DNA of 64,000 nt, taken from Nymphalis io. Its lineage: Eukaryota > Arthropoda > Insecta > Lepidoptera > Nymphalidae. The position numbers were made by a program, and so were the translations under genes. Under the pieces are notes generated by a model. That model worked only from the letters and a program-made list of their open reading frames with translations, was not told where the DNA came from and made no database searches. This document shows, piece by piece, positions 59,901 through 64,000 of the stretch. The stretch is from the NCBI RefSeq assembly GCF_905147045.1, contig NC_065914.1:4092001-4156000 (forward strand), read 5' to 3'. Numbering within the stretch: position 1 is the first letter of the stretch; every line of letters starts with the position of its first letter.

Positions 59901-61883
59901 GTCTGTCCTGGGTGGGAATCGAACCCACAACCTTCGGGGTGAAAAGGCAAGTATCTACCAACCACGCCAACCGGCTCGTCAAAGGATATATAACTATCTA
60001 TATATTTAAAGAATATATTTGAGTCGTTCCAATTGTTAAGCATTACTTTTGTCATTAGTTTTGTTTGTTTATTTCGGTTCCACTCACTAGATATTCTATA
60101 TGAAGCTTTCATATTCATTAATTTATAGTTTTAGGGCGAACAAAAACCTTTGTAGTATGTTGTACATTTTTTAAGATATAGCTTAATATGCTGACGTGGT
60201 CGAAGAGAAATGTATTGTGTAGCGAATGCCAAAAATTTTAATAGATTCACGAAAACTCTGTATTAGAAATTTGTAGGTTTCTAAAATATTCATAAAAAAA
60301 TTCAACGATAGCATACACCTCTGATATAATCTTTCATATATAGCTCGCTCTGTAACGATTGTAATTATTTTTATTTTTTGAAATGAAAGAAATATTGACA
60401 CCTGTATTTTTGTCAAATTGTCACAAAGAATAAATCGTTATCAAAATAATACACCTATTGATTTTAAACGCTTCATTTCGATAAGTATCGTTAACACTAA
60501 TATCAAAATTTGAATCATTAATTTTAGAAATATTATGATATATTAAAATAAACGCAAAAAAGATAAGCGTTATGCAATAGCACATGTGCGTTTTGCCTAC
60601 AATTTTTATGTTACAGGCAGGCAGACGAGCAAATGGACCACCGATGGTAAATGGTCACCGTCGCCCATAGGCATTGACAATCTAAGACATAATATCATTC
60701 CTCACATCGCCAATGCGCCACCAACCTTGGGAACTAAGATGTTATGACCCTTGTGGCTGTAGTTGATTTGGCTCACTCACCGTGGCCTTCAAACCGAAAC
60801 ACAACAATACTAAGTATTTCTGTTTAGCGGCAGAATATCTGGTGAGTAAGTGGTACCCACCCAGACGGGCTTGCACAAAGCCCTACCACCGGGTAATTCA
60901 ATTCGAATTACCTAAACTTAACTATTTATAGATGTTATATACTTACGAGTATACATAAGGTCCAACATCTTGAACATTCAGCTTTTCGTCAAGTCCATTT
61001 TTGACCCTCTGCCAGTTGGTGTAGTTGAAGATGTGGACTTTCATCAGCGGATGGACCGTGGGCCGCCTCCACATTGAGTATGCGAGGCTATTGTTCCTTA
61101 TCACCATGTTCTACGAAAAATATATTTTTGGATATTTGCCATTTACAATTAAATCATTTTGATTTTTTTTTATATAAATACAATTTCTGTTATGTATTAT
61201 ACCAAACAAACTTACCAAACTATTTTGACATTGAGTAATATAAAGCACCTAATAATCACCACCGCCCTTGAACGTTGGAACTATTAAAAATATTAACCAA
61301 CCCTTACACCGATACTAAGATGTTATGACCCTTGTGCCTTTACTTACACTGGATCACTCACCCTCTAAAGCGGAACTTAAGATTAATAAATATTGCTGTT
61401 TGAGTGGGTGGTACCTACCCAGACGAGTTTGCACAAAGTAAACTAGTCTGTAAGCGGTCATGATATTTTGTTAGAGCAAAGGAAACGAAGCTTTCTTGGT
61501 GGTAGGGCTTTTTGCAAGCCCGTCTGAATACCTACCCTTACCCTTACCCTTTCGTATATTCTATCGCCACACAGCAATTTAGTAGTATTATTGTGATCCG
61601 GTTTGAAAGGCTAGTGAGCCAGTGAAAATTGCATGCACTGACAAAACATCTTAGTCCCCAAGGTTGCAAGAAATGTTGGAAATGTAGTGCCATTTCTTGC
61701 ATCGCCAATGCACCACCTCTGGACTCTTAGTCCACGAACCACTAGAAGGTATTGATATAATGTAATATATAAACAACATTAATATACTTACTGATAGAAT
61801 AGCATCGTTGATGGTGTTCGTGAAGCAGAAGAATATTGAACCGATAAGACTTAAAGCGAATGCCGTAGACAGGAGAACTATCA
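32754..61883 (-). CDS. CD36-family class B scavenger receptor, N-terminal exon missing
   Basis: Eleven exons splice in consistent phase into 1469 nt (488 codons plus stop). The order of motifs is CD36-like: N-terminal membrane segment (VLLSTAFALSLIGSIFFCF), WRRPTV then HIFNYTNW, GPYVYS, SYWGSPEC, SDGTIFPP, YPNLCRRLPF, CYCE, GECPPRG, TECAMGAPAFASFPHF, LDIHPTLGIALSGKSRLQLN, a C-terminal membrane segment (AAQLGLTVFCLITLTVSSIC) and a short RRRRK cytosolic tail. All six ectodomain cysteines of the CD36 fold are present, as are N-glycosylation sites (NYT, NST, NVT). The family binds or transports lipids and lipoproteins. Which insect subfamily (croquemort, emp, ninaD, SNMP) it belongs to is not decided here. 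The first visible exon starts with two bases of a split codon, so a short upstream exon with the start Met is missing. Confidence 0.95.
33074..33170 (-). CDS. CD36-family gene exon
   Basis: Acceptor TTTTTTAG, donor GTAATT. Encodes LQLNIQVQKSDAFGALGFLK then QGTVLPIAWIEM, matching the family's RxQxN and LPxxWxE motifs. Confidence 0.94.
33243..33575 (+). pseudogene. LINE reverse-transcriptase fragment in CD36-gene intron
   Basis: Encodes VTEVRDLGVLLDSNLLFDRH, VNKIIAKPYSTLGFIFRQGN and DFKNSNIFNF, typical of the jockey/CR1 RT C-terminal region. An internal deletion then joins it to MCRTNYAKKRFLVRACDNYN. It is antisense to the host gene and truncated at the 5' end. Confidence 0.8.
34400..34585 (+). 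repeat. SINE-C body without head
   Basis: GGAGTCTGGAATTTGGTAG to TCGTCGCCATGGCCGAA. It runs straight into repeat E. Confidence 0.75.
34580..35052 (+). repeat. Unclassified ~470-bp repeat E, copy 1
   Basis: Starts at a (TA)n run and TGTACATCTATGATCATTTT and ends near TTAATAAGACGTTCCAGCGC. It is about 80-85% like 52527-52992 in inverted orientation. Both copies keep a readable CNFLLTFI.SPHSC.SYCIPQL stretch, but I do not claim it is coding. No terminal repeats or RT motif seen. Confidence 0.7.
35090..35312 (+). repeat. Repeat-B copy
   Basis: Runs from CGCCCTTAGACATTGGCATT to AAGCCCTACCACCAGTAG. The left end is missing. It begins 84 bp downstream (plus sense) of the CD36 exon at 35396. Confidence 0.8.
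35396..35546 (-). CDS. CD36-family gene exon
   Basis: Acceptor TGTTTCAG, donor GTACTT. Encodes APAFASFPHFHRGDEILRTR, then ESYLDIHPTLGIALSGKS. Matches the GAPxxxSxPHF and DIxPxxG signatures. Confidence 0.95.
35895..36058 (+). repeat. Repeat-B fragment, left half
   Basis: GGTAGACTGGCAAATGGTGC to GGGAACTAAGATGTTATGCC. Confidence 0.7.
36329..36479 (-). CDS. CD36-family gene exon with the Cys cluster
   Basis: Acceptor TTGTTTAG, donor GTAAGT. Encodes IGDGIKLMRYGMPENVF, then NQCYCEIDSGECPPRG and IINVTECAM. It carries four of the six conserved cysteines and an N-glycosylation site (NVT). Confidence 0.96.
36851..36971 (-). CDS. CD36-family gene exon
   Basis: Acceptor CTATTTCAG, donor GTAAGT. Encodes IEASDGTIFPPSLLDKN, STLYVFYPNLCRRLPF and KYIKDVE. 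DGTIFPP and NLCR are hallmark CD36 motifs. Confidence 0.96.
37283..37586 (-). repeat. SINE-C copy, full length
   Basis: GGCCTCCAGACCGATTTCG to ACACCAACGAGGCAGTCAA in plus sense. On the minus strand the head is TTGACTGCCTCGTTGGTG. Confidence 0.8.
37861..37919. repeat. (TA)n microsatellite
   Basis: About 58 bp of uninterrupted TA in a CD36-gene intron. Confidence 0.97.
37990..38871. other. CD36-gene intron, no feature seen
   Basis: AT-rich. Nothing identified. Confidence 0.5.
38872..38985 (+). repeat. SINE-A head fragment, weak
   Basis: GATTCGAATCGCAAGC followed by CACGTGCTTAATTTGTG and ATAATTCATCTC. Only the 5' third is left. Confidence 0.5.
39788..39915 (-). CDS. CD36-family gene exon
   Basis: Acceptor TTTTATAG, donor GTGAGC. 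Encodes KNGTGSDRFTINTGENEKN, RMNILEKFNGEPTLSYW and GSPECN, including the first conserved ectodomain Cys. Confidence 0.94.
40397..40666 (+). repeat. SINE-D copy, full length
   Basis: Head GACGAGCCGGTTGGCGTGG, B box GTTCGATTCCCAC, body GTATATCAGTTGTCTGG, tail (ATT)n. Confidence 0.82.
41182..41281 (-). CDS. CD36-family gene exon
   Basis: Acceptor ACATTTCAG, donor GTAAGT. Encodes FLWGYDDSIIDIAKPF, then LSIQGLLNFEKFGLLVT. The WGYDD motif is conserved in the family. Confidence 0.95.
41571..41712 (-). repeat. Repeat-B fragment
   Basis: AGGGCTTTGTGCAAGCCCG, then CATATTCTACCGCCAAACAG, reading the family's right half on the minus strand. Confidence 0.7.
42159..42168. repeat. G homopolymer run
   Basis: About ten consecutive G, unusual in this AT-rich region. 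No further G-runs nearby to support a quadruplex. Confidence 0.85.
42951..43056 (+). repeat. SINE-C head fragment
   Basis: CTGCCTCGTTGGTCTAATGG and GGTTTCAATTCCCAGATTC, so A and B boxes only. Confidence 0.65.
43225..43337 (-). CDS. CD36-family gene exon
   Basis: Acceptor is a long T tract then AG; donor GTAACT. Encodes GVLAKASSLSYIVQLALATT then LSSVANHKDAFLKLPVQ, ending with a split Arg codon. Confidence 0.93.
44060..44262 (+). repeat. SINE-A copy, internally deleted
   Basis: The B box GGGTTCAAACCCGGGC and the 3' third are present. About 80 bp of the body is missing. Confidence 0.8.
44600..44680 (-). repeat. SINE-C head fragment, weak
   Basis: TACCCAGGACCTCACGG and CTAGAAGACCAACGA read as an eroded head on the minus strand. 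Confidence 0.45.
44735..44790 (+). repeat. Repeat-B short fragment
   Basis: AGGAACTAAGATGTTATGTCC only. Confidence 0.5.
44791..45939. other. CD36-gene intron, no clear feature
   Basis: AT-rich with a GC-richer patch at 44925-45000 (CGACCGATTGACGCGTGACG). No gene seen. Confidence 0.5.
45940..46510 (+). pseudogene. Jockey-like LINE 3' fragment
   Basis: Across frames it reads LKFYKAKTQPHMEYCSHLWE, then ECSEELF, HPYHLDVWKSTTTA, FSKHFLPF and DIETFKKSL. The 3' end then reads CATCAGGAAAGCCTCCTGCTTG, the usual lepidopteran jockey-type terminus. Stops and a deletion are present. Confidence 0.75.
46511..47419. other. CD36-gene intron, no clear feature
   Basis: AT-rich, with (AAT)n at 46917-46934. 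Nothing else recognised. Confidence 0.5.
47428..47732. mobile_element. hAT-type MITE with 8-bp target duplication
   Basis: Terminal inverted repeats CAGTGGCGGATTTAC, exact over 15 bp. Flanks ATCTAGAA (47420-47427) and GTCTAGAA (47733-47740) differ at one base. 305 bp, non-coding, in the large CD36-gene intron region. Confidence 0.87.
47741..48655. other. CD36-gene intron, no feature seen
   Basis: AT-rich. Nothing identified up to the donor of exon 48656-48794. Confidence 0.5.
48656..48794 (-). CDS. CD36-family gene exon
   Basis: Acceptor TTTCAACAG, donor GTAAGT. Encodes QHLERVKVKFEGDKLSFQER, NNFKFLPEASVGAHFDQ and VFVPNLPLL. Separated from the preceding exon by a 12.2-kb, repeat-rich intron. 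Confidence 0.94.
49533..49836 (+). repeat. SINE-A copy, full length (reference copy)
   Basis: GAGCCGAGATGGCCCAGTGG is a tRNA-like A box region and GTGGGTTCAAACCCGGGC a B box, so the head derives from a tRNA and would carry an internal Pol III promoter. The body includes GAAAACATCGTGAGGAAACC and CCAACCCGCATTGGAGCAGC. It ends at CACAGGCTGTTAC and is followed by (TTTA)n. This family is common in Lepidoptera. Confidence 0.88.
49995..50330 (-). pseudogene. Jockey-like LINE 3' fragment with A-rich tail
   Basis: On the minus strand FASSFLIRTAKIWNTLPTSV then FPTIWVPSSLE ends at a stop, followed by a short 3' UTR (CATCACTTTCCATCACGTG) and an A-run near 50010. Only the last part of the ORF is kept. 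Confidence 0.7.
50897..51020 (+). repeat. SINE-C head fragment
   Basis: CTGTCTCGTTAGTCTAGTGG and TGGGTTGAAATCCAAAGTCG. Confidence 0.65.
51030..51150 (+). repeat. Repeat-B fragment
   Basis: Left half only, GGGCCACCGTATATTAGCAC to GAGAACTAAGATGTCATGGC. Confidence 0.65.
51225..51490 (+). repeat. Repeat-B copy, full length
   Basis: Runs from GGTGGACGAGCATATGGGCC to GCACAAAGCCCTACCACCAG. It is very close to the copy at 35090, so recently active. Confidence 0.85.
51740..51935. other. GC-richer unassigned repeat fragment
   Basis: CCGACTTCAACAGCGTCTTA through TCTTTTGTCGCTGTAGACGC. It stands out by composition and looks like eroded transposon sequence, but no family was recognised. Confidence 0.3.
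52116..52401 (-). repeat. SINE-A copy, full length
   Basis: Complete head (AGCCGAGATGGCC on the minus strand) and B box. The tail is an (ACAGT)n pentanucleotide run at 52104-52120. Confidence 0.88.
52527..52992 (-). repeat. Unclassified ~470-bp repeat E, copy 2
   Basis: Inverted relative to copy 1 at 34580-35052, with the same (TA)n boundary. Both lie in introns of the CD36-family gene about 18 kb apart. Confidence 0.7.
53441..53691 (+). repeat. Repeat-B copy, full length
   Basis: GTTGGACGGGCAGGTGGGCC to GCACAAAGCCCTACCACC. Confidence 0.8.
54045..54345 (-). repeat. SINE-C copy
   Basis: CCTAACCGATTTTGGGCACG to CTGCGGCCCAATGAGGCAC in plus sense. The head is partly degraded. Confidence 0.75.
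54780..55110 (+). repeat. CTAG-started repeat, 5' part
   Basis: CTAGCCTAACCTCCCAACTTC, then an eroded body. The 3' end is not seen. Confidence 0.5.
55205..55415 (-). repeat. SINE-A copy, very degenerate
   Basis: CCCACTGCTAT, GAGCTTATTCCACCATGCTG and TTCCTGGGTTTAAGCCCG keep the expected order. Confidence 0.5.
55521..55585. repeat. 65-bp hairpin with 30-bp arms
   Basis: Arm AAAAAACATATTTTTTAATG plus GTCTTCTATT, loop GCGTG, then the reverse complement with one mismatch. It lies inside the 12-kb CD36-gene intron. Confidence 0.8.
55885..56200 (+). pseudogene. RTE-like LINE 3' fragment
   Basis: An open frame ending at 56155 encodes QKWNWAGHIARMDKEKWTPR, RGRPKEKWIDEIKKKAGENW and KMEEALTRRGVHNDL. 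This is equivalent to the C-terminus of the 1020-aa RTE protein but from a different family. The tail shows TGATTTT-like repeats. It is 5'-truncated. Confidence 0.82.
56640..56870 (-). repeat. Repeat-B copy, degenerate, with (GT)n
   Basis: Minus-strand copy interrupted by a (GT)n run at 56668-56683. Confidence 0.6.
56890..57130 (+). repeat. Composite SINE-C remnants
   Basis: TGTGCGCAAACACAAGTGCA (minus-sense piece) is followed by CATCGGATTAAGAAGCGAGGG to TTGCTAATCTCTCTTAAGAT (plus-sense piece). Two opposed fragments. Confidence 0.55.
57330..57405 (-). repeat. SINE-C head fragment
   Basis: GTGATTTGAACCCAGAAAC and TAGATAGCCACTAGACTCG form a head on the minus strand. Confidence 0.5.
57710..58006 (-). 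repeat. SINE-A copy, full length
   Basis: Complete head with AGCCGAGATGGCCTAGTGG on the minus strand. The tail is an (ACAGTA)n run. Confidence 0.88.
58007..58743. other. CD36-gene intron, no feature seen
   Basis: AT-rich sequence between SINE-A and the CTAG-started repeat. Confidence 0.5.
58744..59435 (+). repeat. CTAG-started lepidopteran repeat
   Basis: Begins CTAGCTGACCCGTGCCCAC and ends TTTATAATATTAGTATA, with ATTTTCAAAATCTGTTAAGT before the end. Same group as the element split at 5439-8701. About 690 bp without a long ORF. Confidence 0.65.
59700..59980 (-). repeat. SINE-D copy, full length
   Basis: Minus-strand head GACGAGCCGGTTGGCGTGG with B box GGTTCGATTCCC. The tail is an (ATT)n microsatellite at 59700-59723. 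Confidence 0.82.
59981..60613. other. CD36-gene intron, no feature seen
   Basis: AT-rich. The short minus open frames here are not supported. Confidence 0.5.
60614..60895 (+). repeat. Repeat-B copy, full length
   Basis: CAGGCAGGCAGACGAGCAAA to AAAGCCCTACCACCGGG. It ends 52 bp before the CD36 exon at 60947. Confidence 0.8.
60947..61110 (-). CDS. CD36-family gene exon
   Basis: Acceptor TTTCGTAG, donor GTAAGT. Encodes NMVIRNNSLAYSMWRRPTV, HPLMKVHIFNYTNW and LNVQDVGPYVY(S). The W-x-x-P, FNYTN and GPYVY signatures are classic for CD36 proteins. Confidence 0.95.
61235..61441 (+). repeat. Repeat-B copy, degenerate
   Basis: AATCACCACCGCCC to AGACGAGTTTGCACAAAG, with deletions. It lies between two CD36-family exons. 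Confidence 0.65.
61498..61715 (-). repeat. Repeat-B copy, degenerate, inverted to the neighbour
   Basis: TTGGTGGTAGGGCTTTTTGC to CATCGCCAATGCACCACC. With the copy at 61235 it makes an inverted pair in a single 681-bp intron. Confidence 0.65.
61792..61883 (-). CDS. CD36-family gene, exon with N-terminal membrane segment
   Basis: Acceptor TATTTTCAG, donor GTAAGT. It begins with two bases of a split codon and encodes IVLLSTAFALSLIGSIFFCF then TNTINDAILS. It has no start codon of its own, so it is not the first coding exon. Confidence 0.9.
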
Positions 61884-62129
61884 CTGAAAATAAATATAAT
61901 AGATTATTATAAGTTGAAGACTGTTCGTTCGCAGTAGCTAGTTATATTTGACACTTCTATAGCCGCTTTGAGAGTCAAATTTGACAATGACAAATGACAA
62001 CAAAAAATTTAGCTACGAAGTTTGTTCCGAAAGAGTGCTAATAATTATTTATGATTTGGGATAAACTTCGGAAGTCATAAATAAGATATAATTATAGTAT
62101 ATAAGTGTATAAAAAACCCTAACAACCTA

Positions 62130-62480
62130 ATTTTTTCGCGCAGTGGAAACCTTAAGAAAGGTACCCGGATACCTTACAGCCCAGACGCCCGGGGCTTAAA
62201 AGATAGGGCGTAACCCTGGGGCCGTGGATGCGTGAGGTAGGGGCCTCGCGTGTCCTATTTTAGACGGCCCCGAGGAGGTGGGTAGCCGGGATGGCCTTGC
62301 GCTGCCTTACGCACTAGCGAGGAGAGCGGGGGGACAGAGAGAGAGAAAAAAAAGAAAGGTAAATGGATACCTTTTTTATGTGGGGTTCTTATCCAATAAA
62401 ACGGATCCGAGGTGCTGCGGGGTCATGTATCGCATCCCGAGCGCCCCGTGTGTACGTATGTGTTAGTGTGTGCCACGGGT
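62130..62480. other. GC-rich island, probable retroelement remnant
   Basis: GC-rich text (CGCCCGGGGCTTAAAAG, GCCCCGAGGAGGTGGGTAGC) in AT-rich surroundings, upstream of the first visible CD36-family exon. It could be a LINE 5' leader or a promoter-associated island. I cannot decide and see no coding motif. Confidence 0.35.
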
Positions 62481-62948
62481 GGAACTAATTTTCTATAAAG
62501 GCACCCCATCTCAATACGGTTCGTTATTCGTGTCGTAAGCGCCGATTAAGAGAGTTGTCAGAGAGCTTAAATTCATTACAGTCTTTTCATTTACAAATAA
62601 TTATCAATATTATTACATTAATTAAAATTTAAACATAGGTACGTATGTGATCGTACGATACTTGTTTTTATAACTTATAAGGTTAAAGATAGCAAGGGTA
62701 TTCGCATTGATAAATATACGCTTAAAATAATTGTTATTTCAAAACTATGTTTACGTAGAGATAGTACAAATAACAAAACTAGTTAACAAAGGTTAATAAT
62801 ATATATAAATTATAAAAATATAATATACAAACAAGACGGAAAGGGTACTGCTGGTTTTGTTAGTGGGGAATAGCCCCGTGAGGGAAACGCGTTTTTCCAG
62901 CAATAAAAGAAAAATAGGGTGGATAAAACGGAAGGTGTGGGTATTAAC

Positions 62949-63085
62949 ATGTTGCAGGTTTTCATCCGACACGAGCACATGATGAATTATAAACACAAAT
63001 TAAACACATGGAGCTTTTGGGATTCTTGTTGGGATTTAAGCCCGCAATCATGGGTTAAGACTCTTTCAGCCCAACCACTAATGAA
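62949..63085 (-). repeat. SINE-A head and 5' body fragment
   Basis: GCAGGTTTTCATCC, GATGAATTATAAACACAAAT and TTTAAGCCCGCAATCATGGG match the family's head half on the minus strand. Confidence 0.6.
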
Positions 63086-63215
63086 AGAAATATCGTGGCC
63101 GTCACATGATACCCGGGAGTGACATGTAGGAGTGAAAATGTTTATATAAAGAATTAATAATTAAGAAAATCAATAAAAAATTTAGAGTAATATTTATTTT
63201 CCTTTATACTATAAT

Positions 63216-63472
63216 AGGTGGATGGACAAATGAGTCACGTGTTGGTCAGTCACTACGGCTTATAGACATTAGCACTGTAAGAAATCCATTACATCATCAA
63301 TGCGCCACCAACCCTGGGAATTAATATGTTATGTCCTTCGTGCATGTTACACTGGCTCACACACCCTTCAAACCGGAACACAACAATACTAATTACTGCT
63401 GTTTTGCGGTAGAACATCTGATGAGTGGGTGGTACCTACCCAGACGAGCTTGCACAAACCCTACCACCAGTA
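63216..63472 (+). repeat. Repeat-B copy, full length
   Basis: AATAGGTGGATGGACAAATG to GCACAAACCCTACCACCAG. Confidence 0.75.
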
Positions 63473-63527
63473 AATCTGTTCATCAAAATCTGATCAGGTG
63501 TTTAAAAGTTATGACAGATTAACTTAC

Positions 63528-63537
63528 ATGTATACAT
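63528..63537 (-). CDS. Weak candidate for the missing CD36 first coding exon
   Basis: ATG TAT ACA T followed by GTAAGT has the right phase to join exon 61792-61883 and would give MYTLIVLLSTAF. The frame upstream is open for about 18 codons before a stop. Only three residues would precede the membrane segment, shorter than usual, and a 10-nt coding exon is weak evidence. The true exon may lie right of the window. Confidence 0.15.
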
Positions 63538-63714
63538 GAAATGAAAACTGCACCCTTTTTTTGTTCGTTCGTGTAATAATAGAATTGATTATTTTTCTTT
63601 AATCAAAGTTGGAATGCTATAAAAATTTAGTATCGACATATGTAAACATTTTCCATCTTCCTAGTGATCTATGTTGGTGTTTAGGGAGAGATTGTTATAA
63701 ACAGTAAGTAAAAG

Positions 63715-63815
63715 TTCAAGCTTGCTTCATACCAAATTTCATCAAAATCGGTTCAGTGTTCTAACCGTAAAAACGTAACAGATAGACATCGCATTTATAA
63801 TATTAGATAGATTTA
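63715..63815 (+). repeat. 3' end of CTAG-started repeat group
   Basis: CCAAATTTCATCAAAATCGG, GTTCAGTGTTCTAACCGTAA and ATTTATAATATTAGATAGAT are the usual 3' end. Confidence 0.6.
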
Positions 63816-63894
63816 AGTCCTCAAATGTATATAATTATAGAATAATTAGTTCTCCTATCCCTTATTTTATACATAGCTTTATGTACAAAAAAGT

Positions 63895-63965
63895 ATTTTG
63901 TACGTCACCTAACTCCTCCTAAACTGCTGAACCGATTTGGATGAAATTTTGTGTGTATATTTTAA
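63895..63965 (-). repeat. Fragment of CTAG-started repeat group
   Basis: AACTGCTGAACCGATTTGGA followed by TGAAATTTTGTG reads as the 3' portion on the minus strand. Confidence 0.5.
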
Positions 63966-64000
63966 TCCTATTCCTGTTTCCTGGATGGTTTGAAAACATA

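Overview
This is eukaryotic, AT-rich, intron-containing DNA, almost certainly from a moth or butterfly (Lepidoptera). The evidence is short conserved exons split by phase-consistent GT-AG introns, dense tRNA-derived SINEs and other repeats of lepidopteran type, RTE-, jockey- and Tc1/mariner-type elements, and hAT-type non-autonomous elements. I see no bacterial genes, operons or CRISPR arrays.

Three host genes are recognisable, all on the minus strand. (1) Sphingolipid delta-4-desaturase (DES1; ifc in Drosophila): exon 1 at 14235-14316 and exon 2 at 1730-1906. The rest lies left of the window, and the 12.3-kb first intron is packed with transposons. (2) Ribosomal protein S3A: complete, seven coding exons between 25283 and 18177, encoding 264 aa. 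Its introns carry four snoRNA-like genes: two box C/D paralogues and two H/ACA paralogues. (3) A CD36-family (class B scavenger receptor) gene: eleven coding exons between 61883 and 32754, complete except for the short N-terminal exon. All six ectodomain cysteines and both membrane segments are visible.

Mobile DNA fills most of the rest. A full-length RTE-type LINE with an intact 1020-aa endonuclease/reverse-transcriptase ORF (25717-28889) is flanked by a perfect 14-bp target duplication. A diverged, frameshifted RTE copy (5528-8601) has a perfect 9-bp duplication and interrupts an older repeat. RpS3A intron 4 holds an intact DD34E Tc1-like element (20399-22021) abutting a decayed mariner (22024-23235) through one shared TA. 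Two hAT-type MITE-like elements, several jockey/CR1-like 3' fragments, a Zn-finger-tailed LINE fragment, a 3 x 221-bp tandem array next to an internal RTE fragment, four SINE-like families (A-D) and a pair of unclassified ~470-bp repeats complete the layout.

Layout: 1-14316 DES1 exon 2, intron 1 and exon 1; 14317-18176 intergenic; 18177-25283 RpS3A; 25284-32553 intergenic, with the RTE and a jockey fragment; 32553-61883 (and beyond) the CD36-family gene with repeat-filled introns; 61884-64000 its first intron or 5' flank. I found no convincing new biological system. The most interesting host signal is the paired set of intronic snoRNAs in RpS3A.
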